From positions 1-37,983 of the forward strand of contig JALEPL010000003.1 in NCBI GenBank assembly GCA_022766245.1: a DNA stretch of 37,983 bases. Reading direction: 5' to 3'. Position numbers and translations under genes: made by a program. This DNA is from Lachnospiraceae bacterium (GTDB lineage Bacteria; Bacillota; Clostridia; Lachnospirales; Lachnospiraceae). Position 1 is the first letter of the stretch. Every line of letters starts with the position of its first letter. Shown here in pieces: positions 1 through 8,026 of this stretch. The notes beneath the pieces are model-generated. The model ran no database searches, was not told where the DNA came from, and saw only the letters and a program-made list of their open reading frames with translations.

Positions 1-41
1 GCGAACGTCACGTTCGCCTCCGGGAGGTTTACAAACCTCCC
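1..41. repeat. two adjacent short perfect palindromes
   Basis: Positions 1-17 are an 8-bp inverted repeat around one base (arms GCGAACGT / ACGTTCGC) and 22-41 are a 9-bp inverted repeat around two bases (arms GGGAGGTTT / AAACCTCCC). They may be the end of a terminator or intergenic repeat cut by the window edge. No T-run follows, so a terminator is not firmly supported. Confidence 0.5.
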
Positions 42-251
42 TGCCATCAAATTGTGAATTGGAAAAATAAGCAGTGAAGTTTGTTGATATAAAAATAGAT
101 TCTTATAAACTTTGATTCTACGAACGATCCAAAGCTACATCACACATAGATAATAGACTTTTCTGCTTGTGCTTAAGTGTAGCACAGCCGAAAAATTATC
201 ACAACACGAAACATGAAATTTATAAAACTTTTATACTTTTATATAAATAAT

Positions 252-377
252 CTAGAGGATTGACTGTCTTTTCATCCATTCCGATTCTGGCTCTTCCATG
301 ACCTTAGTCCTTACTTCCTTCGGAATGGATCCATGTTCTTTCAAAAGTTCCAAAACGTCCTCTGCTTTTGCGCACTT
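252..377 (-). pseudogene. possible C-terminal gene remnant, function unknown
   Basis: Within the otherwise gene-free first 511 bases the minus strand has an open stretch of about 42 codons ending in TAG at 252-254 and entered through a TGA, so it has no start. It encodes a charged helical peptide containing AEDVLELLKEHGSIP followed by a Lys/Glu-rich tail. The style recalls the C-terminal tails of Rpn-type PD-(D/E)XK proteins common in Lachnospiraceae, but this is a weak impression. The rest of 1-511 shows only the edge palindromes and the promoter at 441-469. Confidence 0.25.
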
Positions 378-440
378 TCATCAAAAACTAGTACAATTTG
401 CACTAACCCTCTCAACATTTAGCCATATATCACACACCCA

Positions 441-469
441 TTGACTCTGTACTTCTTTGGAAGTATAAT
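441..469 (+). promoter_or_regulatory. sigma-A-type promoter of the DUF3990 remnant
   Basis: TTGACT (441-446) and TATAAT (464-469) are separated by exactly 17 bp, 43 bases before the ATG at 512. The spacer holds a small palindrome (TACTTC / GAAGTA) that could be an operator. The leader then runs into G8 (497-504), which serves as an unusual ribosome binding site. Confidence 0.75.
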
Positions 470-511
470 AAATCGAAGATAACTCTAAAGAAGTATGGGG
501 GGGGAACAAAC

Positions 512-829
512 ATGGGAACACTGACTCTATATCACGGTTCACCCGAAATCATTCAAACACCTATGTTTGGAAAAGGCAAATCATATAACGACTACGGAAA
601 GGATTTTTATTGTACCGAGCACTTAGAGCTGGCCAAAGAATGGGCTTGTACCGAAAACACAGACGGCTACGCCAATAAGTATGAATTTGACACCGATGGA
701 CTCTCCATTCTGAATCTTTCCTCTGACGAATACACCATCCTTCATTGGCTGGATTCTCGCTTACTATCAATGGTACACCGGACGGAGCTTCAAGGAAATC
801 CAAAAATATATCACCATGCGGGATATTGA
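512..829 (+). pseudogene. DUF3990 protein, truncated by an out-of-frame fusion
   Basis: The first 80 or so residues match the DUF3990 style: LTLYHGSP near the N-terminus, then DYGKDFYCTEHLELAKEWA. The pattern Tyr-His-Gly-Ser plus a Phe-Tyr-x-Thr block followed by Ala/Trp resembles the start of ADP-ribosyltransferase folds (inference). Full-length family members are, from memory, about 160 residues. Here homology stops near ILHWL (about base 750), after which this frame is nonsense and ends at 829, while another frame carries the tail of an XRE-type protein. A deletion joining two neighbouring genes out of frame explains this. Promoter and RBS are intact, so a truncated protein may still be made. 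Confidence 0.7.
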
Positions 830-1145
830 TAAACTCTATCCTACTCTGCACAAAGCATCCGAGGAGAAGTTTGTAGATACCGTCAATCGTATGATACGGA
901 AAAAGAACCCGCCCACTCGCCTACAGGCTCAGCAAAAGATCATTGGTTACTCACAGAGAGAACTTGCCGAAAAGGTTGGCATCAATCTGCGTACTTTACA
1001 ACAGTATGAAATCCGTGCCAAGGACATCAACAAAGCTGCAGGTGTTACTCTCCTTTGTCTCATCCATGTTCAATTTATTACACCTGTTTTTGACCGTCAA
1101 TGCACAAATAAGCCAAAAAAAGGAAAACTTTTTCTTTTATTATGA
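750..1145 (+). pseudogene. C-terminal remnant of an XRE/HTH protein
   Basis: This frame is open from before base 750 and encodes a peptide with SFKEIQKYITMRDIDKLY, a Lys-rich linker and a helix-turn-helix (GYSQRELAEKVGINLRTLQQYE) typical of XRE regulators found next to DUF3990/DUF3791 genes. The N-terminus was lost in the junction with the DUF3990 gene; an internal ATG at 816 has no convincing RBS. The C-terminus is also degraded: after TLLCLIHV the family's usual ending is replaced by an unrelated tail of about 25 residues. Probably nonfunctional; it documents decay of a DUF3990/XRE cassette. Confidence 0.6.
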
Positions 1146-1151
1146 TAAATC

Positions 1152-3023
1152 TTACATCCTATTCTTCTGTAAAAACCCCAAAAACTCCTCCATGGGCAGC
1201 GGCTTGGAATAATAATATCCCTGAATATAGTCCGATCCTTCCTCCCGCATGGCATCGATCTCCTCCTGGGTTTCGATTCCCTCTGACACAATTTTTAAAT
1301 CCATGCCGTGTGACATGCCGATAACTGCCCTCACTACATTCTTGGCCTTTTCCGAAGTAAAAAATGCTTTGGACAGGTCATAATCCAGCTTCACGATGGA
1401 CACCGGCATCTCCACCACATACATTAAATTAGAATGTCCTTTTCCAAAATCGTCCAATGAAAATGTGAATCCATAATCAATCAGTCGTTTCATATTCTCC
1501 AGCAGAATTGCTCTGGCGCTGACGGAGGCTGTCTCAGTGACTTCCAGATTAATCAGGCCGGGATCAATACCATATTTTTCCACCATCCGTATCATCCGCT
1601 CTGCCAGATCCTTTTTCTCACACTGGATGACCGACAGATTCACCTCAATATAATGGATACCCAGCTTAACGGCATCGGACTCTTTTAGGAATTGGCAGAC
1701 CTTTTCTAAGACCCGTTCTCCCAGCTCCAGGATCTGTCCGCTATCCTCCGCCACAGGAATAAAGAGACCCGGAGCCAGTAACTCTCCGTCTTTCTTGCGA
1801 ATCCGTACCAAAGCCTCAGCAGAGGTAAATTGCAGACTATGGTTAGAGTAAATGGGCTGCAGGAATACTTCCACCCGATCCTCTGTCAACGCTGCGGATA
1901 TTTCCTGCCGGATCCAATGTTGCTCCTTGTATTCGGTAATCATGGTATCATCCACATGGAATAAGCATCCCGTCTCATTGGAATACTCCGTTCGGACAAA
2001 GGACAAAAAACGATATAGTCCATCCATATTTTCAAAGCAGTCCGTCCTGGTAACCAGGATAAACATGGTCTCTTTTTGAAAAATATCCAAATCCGCAAAA
2101 CGCGCAAGGATTTTTTCTCCGGCCTGCTGCAAGCACTCCGGCTTCTCGCTGATGAGAACCAGCCCAGCGATATTATTTTTAAAAGCCAAAATATCGCGAT
2201 AGGGCGCAATCAGATGAAGAATCTGTTTCATGATTTCATAGTCATCCATGCTCTGCTCTTCCATATGATTCAAGTCTTCAAAGGAAATCTCTAAAATACT
2301 GAATTTCTTCTTGCTTTCGTACAGCTGTTTTAAGTATATGGTCAAGGCATAGGAATTAAAGCATCCCAGTCTGCGATCCAGATTAGACTCAGGATTTTCC
2401 ATAATGGCAAACAAAATCAGCACACCGATGGAACTGGCAAATCCCACCAGCAGGATTTCTTTGTTGAAAAACTGAATCAAGGCACTGATAATCCAAATGA
2501 CCATCCAAATAATAATGGCGAATCCTCTTCTACGATTTTGCTTTTTCCGGAAAACACAGGTGGACACCAACGTGGCGATAATGGATATACCCACCAAAAA
2601 ATAGACCCATATAGTCGCAGCTCCATAGGTATATACATTGCTGCCATCCTCATAAATGTAGATCGGGAGAAAATATGTAACACTGCTTGTACCCAATGCT
2701 AAAACAGCTAATATCCAAGTAAATTTTCTGTGCCTTTCTTGTGTATATATATCCGAAAAAACATATCCGAAAGCAGAATATGCAGCCCAGACCAAAGAAA
2801 CGATATACGTTTTACAAACAAATGTAAGGAGGGCATCCGGCAAACTCTGCCTGTAATAAATAGCCACAATGGACGAAATATCAAGCAAAACACTTATAAT
2901 CATAATGCACAGTGTCCGAAAAAACACCTTTTCACTGTACAATTGCAAAGTCCTGTGACTTTTATAAAATATATAGATAAGAACTAAAATACATAAACCA
3001 CATAATTGTATTTGTATATTCAT
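1152..3023 (-). CDS. membrane-anchored EAL-domain c-di-GMP phosphodiesterase
   Basis: A 623-residue protein with about seven hydrophobic segments in residues 5-210, a poorly conserved middle (about 225-370, where a degenerate GGDEF-like fold is plausible but no GGDEF motif is seen) and a C-terminal EAL domain (about 375-620). Catalytic motifs are present: EALVR (E403), NLS, EVTET, LDDFGKG in place of the usual DDFGTG, KLDYD, EGIET and QGYYYSKP. It is therefore expected to hydrolyse c-di-GMP to pGpG in the cytoplasm under control of the membrane sensor. The start at 3023 is chosen because GGGGGAAACGAT precedes it; an extension to 3047 would run into a repeat. Single-gene unit, no terminator seen. 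Confidence 0.9.
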   Translation of the reverse strand: MNIQIQLCGLCILVLIYIFYKSHRTLQLYSEKVFFRTLCIMIISVLLDISSIVAIYYRQSLPDALLTFVCKTYIVSLVWAAYSAFGYVFSDIYTQERHRKFTWILAVLALGTSSVTYFLPIYIYEDGSNVYTYGAATIWVYFLVGISIIATLVSTCVFRKKQNRRRGFAIIIWMVIWIISALIQFFNKEILLVGFASSIGVLILFAIMENPESNLDRRLGCFNSYALTIYLKQLYESKKKFSILEISFEDLNHMEEQSMDDYEIMKQILHLIAPYRDILAFKNNIAGLVLISEKPECLQQAGEKILARFADLDIFQKETMFILVTRTDCFENMDGLYRFLSFVRTEYSNETGCLFHVDDTMITEYKEQHWIRQEISAALTEDRVEVFLQPIYSNHSLQFTSAEALVRIRKKDGELLAPGLFIPVAEDSGQILELGERVLEKVCQFLKESDAVKLGIHYIEVNLSVIQCEKKDLAERMIRMVEKYGIDPGLINLEVTETASVSARAILLENMKRLIDYGFTFSLDDFGKGHSNLMYVVEMPVSIVKLDYDLSKAFFTSEKAKNVVRAVIGMSHGMDLKIVSEGIETQEEIDAMREEGSDYIQGYYYSKPLPMEEFLGFLQKNRM

Positions 3024-3042
3024 ATCGTTTCCCCCAATTCGT

Positions 3043-3081
3043 GGCACGAGGTGTCACCACAGGTGACGGAGCCCTGGTGCC
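3043..3081. repeat. REP-like palindrome, family C copy 1
   Basis: Imperfect hairpin with ends GGCAC / GTGCC and inner arms GTCACC / GGTGAC, followed by TTTTCATAT. It lies just upstream of the EAL gene. Related sequence occurs at 3115-3158 and 23816-23875. Confidence 0.6.
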
Positions 3082-3114
3082 TTTTCATATCTAACTTTAC
3101 ACCACCTAATTCTT

Positions 3115-3158
3115 GGCACTAGGGAGCAACACAGGTAACGTATACGCCCCCCCAAAGA
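3115..3158. repeat. REP-like element, family C copy 2 (half element)
   Basis: Shares AATTCxTGGCAC, ACACAGGT and AACG with the copy at 3043-3081, and GGCAxTAGG plus GCCCCC/CCAAAG with the copy at 23816-23875. It lacks the closing arm. It sits between the dehydrogenase stop and the EAL gene. Confidence 0.5.
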
Positions 3159-3169
3159 TTACATTACAC

Positions 3170-4225
3170 TCACTCCCCACAGCGCGTCATCATAATTTTG
3201 ATGTAATCCTCTGTCTTATCCCTCATAGTATGAAATCCCTGTTCCAAATCTTCCATACCAAAACGATGCGTAATCAGCTGTGCCGGACGGATGCGTCCCT
3301 GTTCCAACAGTCTCAGGACATACGACCAGTCGTCCCCCGAATTCCTCTGATAGGAGGAATTCCATGTACCGGTAACACGAAGCTGATGCCGTAATAAATT
3401 CCAGTATATGTCCTGAGGCAGGCAGATATCGGATCCGGGATTTCCTACCAGACACACCTCCCCTGCCGGAGCTGCCAGTTCAACGGCCTCTGCGATGGTT
3501 TCATTTTTTCCTACGCATTCAAAAATAGCATTGCCCCCGTATCCATCCGAGTGTTGCATAACTAATTCTCTCACAGAAGCCTTTGTACTGTCAAGGTAAT
3601 GAGACTCTTTCACCCCGAGTCTGAATGCTGTTCTCTTCTGAAATTCTTTATTTCCCACCACAATCAGATTCGAAATGCCTCGCTCCAGCAAAAACATAGT
3701 CAGCAACTGACCAATGGTGCCAAGCCCCAACACCACCACGGTATCTTCCGGGTTTATTTGTATTCTTCGCATAGCATGAACCGCCACTGCCATAGGCTCT
3801 AACATGGCAGCCTCCTCAAAAGATACGTTTTCCGGAATTTCCACCAGATTCCACTCCGGCACAGCCACGTACTCTGCGAAACCGCCATCCCGACGGGAAC
3901 CTAGATAATCATAATGGTGACACATTTCGTAGCTCCCTTCTTGACATGGCTTGCAGTCTCTGCAGGGAATTAGTGGAAATACGCCCACTTTTTTCCCTTT
4001 CCATGTATGATCTGCGCACTTCCCCACTTCTACCACCCGGCCCGAAAATTCATGCCCCGGTATCAGTGGCATCTTATGAGCTCCGTTTTTGTATATCCTG
4101 GGGATATCCGAGCCGCAGATACCTGCCGCCTTCACCTCCACCAGAACCTCGTGATCCTGAATCTCCGGCATGGACACATCCTCCAGCCGTATATCTCCCA
4201 CCTCATGCAATCTCCATGATTTCAT
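3170..4225 (-). CDS. zinc-dependent medium-chain polyol-phosphate dehydrogenase (GatD/TarJ-like)
   Basis: A 351-residue MDR-family alcohol dehydrogenase. The catalytic-zinc region has CGSD (C38) and GHEFSG; the structural-zinc loop CRDCKPCQEGSYEMC has all four cysteines; the Rossmann motif GLGTIG follows around residue 175. The stretch GSDIPRIYKNGAH is close to galactitol-1-phosphate 5-dehydrogenase, suggesting a phosphorylated polyol/ketose. As the last gene after an Rpe-like epimerase, an IspD/TarI-like cytidylyltransferase and a LicD protein, the likely role is reduction of ribulose- or xylulose-5-phosphate to a pentitol 5-phosphate, the TarJ reaction (inference). RBS AAGGAG precedes the start, 11 bases after the licD-like stop. 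A catabolic dehydrogenase is the main alternative. Confidence 0.85.
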   Translation of the reverse strand: MKSWRLHEVGDIRLEDVSMPEIQDHEVLVEVKAAGICGSDIPRIYKNGAHKMPLIPGHEFSGRVVEVGKCADHTWKGKKVGVFPLIPCRDCKPCQEGSYEMCHHYDYLGSRRDGGFAEYVAVPEWNLVEIPENVSFEEAAMLEPMAVAVHAMRRIQINPEDTVVVLGLGTIGQLLTMFLLERGISNLIVVGNKEFQKRTAFRLGVKESHYLDSTKASVRELVMQHSDGYGGNAIFECVGKNETIAEAVELAAPAGEVCLVGNPGSDICLPQDIYWNLLRHQLRVTGTWNSSYQRNSGDDWSYVLRLLEQGRIRPAQLITHRFGMEDLEQGFHTMRDKTEDYIKIMMTRCGE

Positions 4226-4236
4226 TCTTTTTCTCC

Positions 4237-6588
4237 TTACTCTACCGTATAATCCGAAATCATCACCGGTTTCTTCCGGTTACGGAATAGAGTCGTGATT
4301 GGTGTGGCACTGCCATAATAGGCATCATTTTGCTCGGCCAGCCAATCCAACTCCACATACTCCCAATCACAAAAGTGACACCAGCTTTTGACTCCGTACT
4401 CTGACAAAAGCGCCACAAGTCCCTCTGTCACGTCAGTCTCCGCCTGCTGCCACTGGTCACAATCCGCTGGATACAGCAGCACCGTCACACAGATTTTATC
4501 CTGATTCTCGGCAAAAACCTGCATCCGCTGTTCTACTTTTTCCAGAAGGATTCCCCGGTTTTCCAGTAGTTCATTGGCACCGATGCAGTAGAGGATGCCT
4601 TTCTTGCTGCCCGTAGACTGCTCCGTAGTTTGTTCCGAATCTCCATTTTCACAAACCACCTGTATCTTTTTCTCCCAGATTGCTTTTGTATCCGCTCCGG
4701 CAAACTCTGTCAGCTTCTGCACATACACCTGCTTCATCTGCTCTGAGGACAGGATGATGCGGTCTGCCCGAATCACCGCCGGTTTTGTGACATAATGCTT
4801 CATGTTGTAGTAATCACAGTAATCCTCCGAGGTGAATTCACCGGTGGTAAATGCCGGCACGTAAATCACCTCTTTTGCATATTTCTGAAGCTTTTCCGAA
4901 TAAAACTGCGGCGGAATGCTCAGACAGGGATTCTCTCCGTCGTAAGGGTCCTGTATGTAAATGCGTTCCGGCTGATGCATGGCCAGGTCATACTCCCACC
5001 ATGCGCCCGCATTCAATTCTGCCGAGTAGGCGTTTCTCTGCGTGGCTGCCTCTATCTCTTCTTCTGTACCCAGCAAATGTCCGTAAACATCCTTAAACAT
5101 CACCGGAAGCGGAAGCACTATGATATCCACATTTTCCTGTGACTTCTCCTGCTCGTAAAAGGCTTCCAGGCTCTTCCACTGCGTAGGGCCGGTGGTCAAA
5201 AACAGGATTTCCTCCCGGTCTAAGATCTGCTTCTTCACCTGCTGCTGTACCTGGTGAAAAGTCTGATTCAGCTGAGAAATCGCTTCGTCCGTTTCTTTAT
5301 CAGCCTGCATGGATTCCACGTCATCGGATTTGGCGGATACTTTTCCAATTTCACGCTCACCTTGCAGTAGTTCATACAGATGATACACCGCCTCGCAATA
5401 ATTTTCCAATGCATGAACCACGACCACACAGGAAGGATGCTCTTCCCCCTTCACCTGTTCCGTTAGTGTGCCCAGGTCGATGGCCAGCTGCTGGCATTCC
5501 GGAAGAATCTTACCGGCTGATTCGATATCATTTCTCTGTAAAGCGCTTATGACTTCCTGTTGCATGCACAGTATCTCATCCGCATACTCCGCCGCCACTT
5601 CCCGGAAGGATCGTTCCCCGGCGCACTCCTTCTGATTTTCCCGCAGCATTTCCAAATCAAAAGTGAACTCCGGTAGTTTGAAATTCGCAACTCTCTGCAG
5701 ATTTTCCTTCTGCCTCTCATAAAAGGGATAGTTGTGGCCATTCCACACCTTATGGATCTGTAAATAATCCCCATACCGGTTCCGAAGAATCTGATGATAG
5801 TATCCCTGCACCGGAATGGTGGTATGCTCGAAGGGAAGACGGATGGCATGGTCATAATACTCCTTGGGGAGTCCCTTGGCTCCCTTTAATCCCCATGGGA
5901 AGATCTGCTCGATGGCATCCGATTCGCTCTCCGGCACTCTGGCCATCTGCCGCTCTGCCAGACGATACAAGGCCACTCCGATCTGTCTGTTTTCTGAAAG
6001 AGCACTAAAATCTGTGTGATAGCATTCTCCCAGCTCCTGCAATCTCTGTCGCCTGGACTCTCCCACCAGTCTGCCTTCCACGATGCCGTCAGCCACCGCC
6101 AGAATTTTCATAATCTCGTCGCAACGCTTCTTTTCCTGCTCCGGGTCACGATACAGATAGTCCTTCACAAAAATATCCACCGAAGCGATATAGGGAAAAT
6201 TGTGATATTTATTCAGATGTTCTTCCTCGAAGCAGATCTGATTCCGGCTCACCACTCTGGCGCAGAACAGCCAGTGGTCTTCTTTTCGCTCATAGTCGTG
6301 AATGGCAAATTCCGGCGGCAGTTCTTCATCCGCCACCTGCCGAAACTTCACATAATCCTCCCGTTTCATGCAGATATCCAGGTCATCATCCCAGGGAATA
6401 TATCCTCCATGCCGGACTGCACCGAGAATGGTTCCCCAGTCTGCAAAATAGGTAATATCATATTTTCTACAGATTCTGTCTATCTGCTCCAATACATATA
6501 GTTCCGCTGCCCAGGCCTGTTTCATGGCAGTGGGAATATAAAAACCACAGCGGACTTCGTCTCTGAAAAAATCGATTGGTAAATTCAT
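4237..6588 (-). CDS. LicD-family phosphotransferase fused to a CDP-glycerol-transferase-like GT-B domain
   Basis: A 783-residue cytoplasmic protein. Residues about 25-280 are a LicD domain with WGTILGAVRHGGYIPWDDD, the metal-binding Asp cluster and MKREDYVKF. LicD proteins, like eukaryotic fukutin and FKRP, transfer a phosphorylated alcohol from a CDP donor to a glycan. A helical linker (about 320-450) leads to a second domain (about 455-783) with a YVPAFTTGEF block and a final YYGSATPITTLFR / KPVMISDY block, reminiscent of GT-B enzymes of the TagB/CDP-glycerol group (moderate confidence). Neighbouring genes could supply a CDP-pentitol, so pentitol phosphate rather than phosphocholine is the favoured cargo (inference). 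The start at 6588 has GGAG six bases upstream; an ATG at 6600 is possible but has a poor RBS. Confidence 0.85.
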   Translation of the reverse strand: MNLPIDFFRDEVRCGFYIPTAMKQAWAAELYVLEQIDRICRKYDITYFADWGTILGAVRHGGYIPWDDDLDICMKREDYVKFRQVADEELPPEFAIHDYERKEDHWLFCARVVSRNQICFEEEHLNKYHNFPYIASVDIFVKDYLYRDPEQEKKRCDEIMKILAVADGIVEGRLVGESRRQRLQELGECYHTDFSALSENRQIGVALYRLAERQMARVPESESDAIEQIFPWGLKGAKGLPKEYYDHAIRLPFEHTTIPVQGYYHQILRNRYGDYLQIHKVWNGHNYPFYERQKENLQRVANFKLPEFTFDLEMLRENQKECAGERSFREVAAEYADEILCMQQEVISALQRNDIESAGKILPECQQLAIDLGTLTEQVKGEEHPSCVVVVHALENYCEAVYHLYELLQGEREIGKVSAKSDDVESMQADKETDEAISQLNQTFHQVQQQVKKQILDREEILFLTTGPTQWKSLEAFYEQEKSQENVDIIVLPLPVMFKDVYGHLLGTEEEIEAATQRNAYSAELNAGAWWEYDLAMHQPERIYIQDPYDGENPCLSIPPQFYSEKLQKYAKEVIYVPAFTTGEFTSEDYCDYYNMKHYVTKPAVIRADRIILSSEQMKQVYVQKLTEFAGADTKAIWEKKIQVVCENGDSEQTTEQSTGSKKGILYCIGANELLENRGILLEKVEQRMQVFAENQDKICVTVLLYPADCDQWQQAETDVTEGLVALLSEYGVKSWCHFCDWEYVELDWLAEQNDAYYGSATPITTLFRNRKKPVMISDYTVE

Positions 6589-6612
6589 ATTTTTCTCCAT
6601 CTCATGCCGTTT

Positions 6613-7320
6613 TCATTTTGGGCCTGACACGCTCCGGCAGAAACGCTCCAAATCTGCCGGTGTGGTGATCTTATAATTCTGCTCGTCTCCCGGAATCATA
6701 GCAATATCCATACCTGCCAAAATGGCAGGCTCTGTGGAACCGTTTATCATACTCATCTGCTCCGGTGTCAAACGAGCATTTGCATCATAGTATTTTTCAA
6801 AGGAAAATGCCTCCGGTGCCTGTCCTGCGAAAATCTTTTGCCGTTCCATCAGGCTTGACACAGATTTCCCATCTTCCGAAAAATATAGTGTGTCCTTCAT
6901 GGGAAGCACCGGCATGGCTCCGTCATGATCCTGCAGCGAATTCAGGCAGGCACTGATCATGGATGCTGTCATATTGGGGCGTGCCGCATCGCAGATAAGT
7001 ACCGAATCTGTGGAAAAACCCGACTGATTTTTTATATCCTGCAATCCATGAAAAATTGATTCCTGCCGATTCATCTTTCCCGGCTTTGAGAAACCGAGTA
7101 TTTTTCCTGCGTCCAAATGATTCTTTTCTAAATCTTCAAAAATCAGCTTCTGCCATTCCTGATCCGCCACGATCTGAATCCCATCAATCCCGGAATGTCG
7201 GATAAGTGTTTCCAGGCAATAGGTAATCAAAAGCCGATCTTGCACACGGATAAATTGTTTGGGAGTGTCCGCATGCATTCTTGCGCCCACTCCCCCTGCT
7301 AAAATGATTGCAACAACCAT
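6613..7320 (-). CDS. IspD/TarI-family cytidylyltransferase, probably pentitol-phosphate
   Basis: 235 residues, the usual length for IspD/TarI. The nucleotide-binding signature LAGGVGARM followed by PKQF, MNRQESI (about 83-89), DAARP (111-115) and NYKITTPADL near the C-terminus are diagnostic of the family. The His usually preceding DAARP in IspD is Cys here. The enzyme couples CTP with a polyol phosphate to release PPi. IspD proper makes CDP-methylerythritol; the neighbours (LicD, polyol-phosphate dehydrogenase, pentose-5-phosphate epimerase) favour a TarI/ISPD-type CDP-ribitol or related CDP-pentitol synthase. RBS GAGG is 8 bases before the ATG and the gene begins 16 bases after the epimerase stop. 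An IspD role in isoprenoid synthesis cannot be excluded. Confidence 0.8.
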   Translation of the reverse strand: MVVAIILAGGVGARMHADTPKQFIRVQDRLLITYCLETLIRHSGIDGIQIVADQEWQKLIFEDLEKNHLDAGKILGFSKPGKMNRQESIFHGLQDIKNQSGFSTDSVLICDAARPNMTASMISACLNSLQDHDGAMPVLPMKDTLYFSEDGKSVSSLMERQKIFAGQAPEAFSFEKYYDANARLTPEQMSMINGSTEPAILAGMDIAMIPGDEQNYKITTPADLERFCRSVSGPK

Positions 7321-7336
7321 ATATAATTCCTCATCC

Positions 7337-7999
7337 TCAAAATTTCAAATTACGGATCTCCTGTATAATCTCCTCGTAAGGCCGGTTTTTTCCGAAAAGA
7401 AGTGTGGTTCCCAACACAAATCCCTTCACGCCTTCCGGTGCAAATTCACGGATCCGATCTGCACTGCAGGCACCGTCCCAGTATAATTCAAAATCCATTT
7501 CCTGCTTCATGGTCAGAAGTTTTTTTATCTTATTTCCCACATAAGGCAGATACATCTGTCCTGCATTACCGGGGTTTACCGACATAACCAGCACTTTTTT
7601 CACGATACGAAGCATCTCCATCACCATCTCCACGGAAGTTCCGGGATTGATGGCGATTCCGGGCACCATGCCGGCATCGATGATGGCCTGCAGTGTGGTG
7701 GAGGGGTGATACTCTGCTTCCGGGTGAATATACACCGTGTCCCCTTTGCGAAGATTCTTCAGGAAAAGTCCGATACTGTTGTTAGGATGCTCCACCATGA
7801 GATGCACATCCAGCGGTTTTTTCGTAGCACTGGCAATGTAACGCATATCATTTAAGGACATGGCAAAGTTCGGCACATATCTTCCATCCATGATATCAAT
7901 ATGAAAAGAATCGATGCCGCCCTCCTCTAGGTCACGCACTTCTTTTTCCAGATTTCCATAATTGGCACACATCATTGAGGCCATTAATTCAAATTTCAT
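7337..7999 (-). CDS. ribulose-phosphate 3-epimerase-like protein
   Basis: 220-residue TIM-barrel protein of the Rpe family. The metal/acid-base residues are in place: FHIDIMDG (H33, D35), DVHLMV (H66) and YWDGAC (D175, the position of the usual VDGG Asp). NPGT and SVNPGNAGQ are also present. The VDGG motif has become WDGAC and the C-terminal phosphate loop reads VLGTTLLFG, so it is a divergent paralog. Rpe interconverts ribulose-5-P and xylulose-5-P; as first gene of the unit it may decide which pentulose phosphate the dehydrogenase reduces (inference). RBS AAGGGGG lies upstream and the gene begins 27 bases after mnmA, so co-transcription with mnmA is possible. A housekeeping role is the alternative. 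Confidence 0.85.
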   Translation of the reverse strand: MKFELMASMMCANYGNLEKEVRDLEEGGIDSFHIDIMDGRYVPNFAMSLNDMRYIASATKKPLDVHLMVEHPNNSIGLFLKNLRKGDTVYIHPEAEYHPSTTLQAIIDAGMVPGIAINPGTSVEMVMEMLRIVKKVLVMSVNPGNAGQMYLPYVGNKIKKLLTMKQEMDFELYWDGACSADRIREFAPEGVKGFVLGTTLLFGKNRPYEEIIQEIRNLKF

Positions 8000-8026
8000 C
8001 TTTTGTAAATCCCCCTTCTTGTCCCT

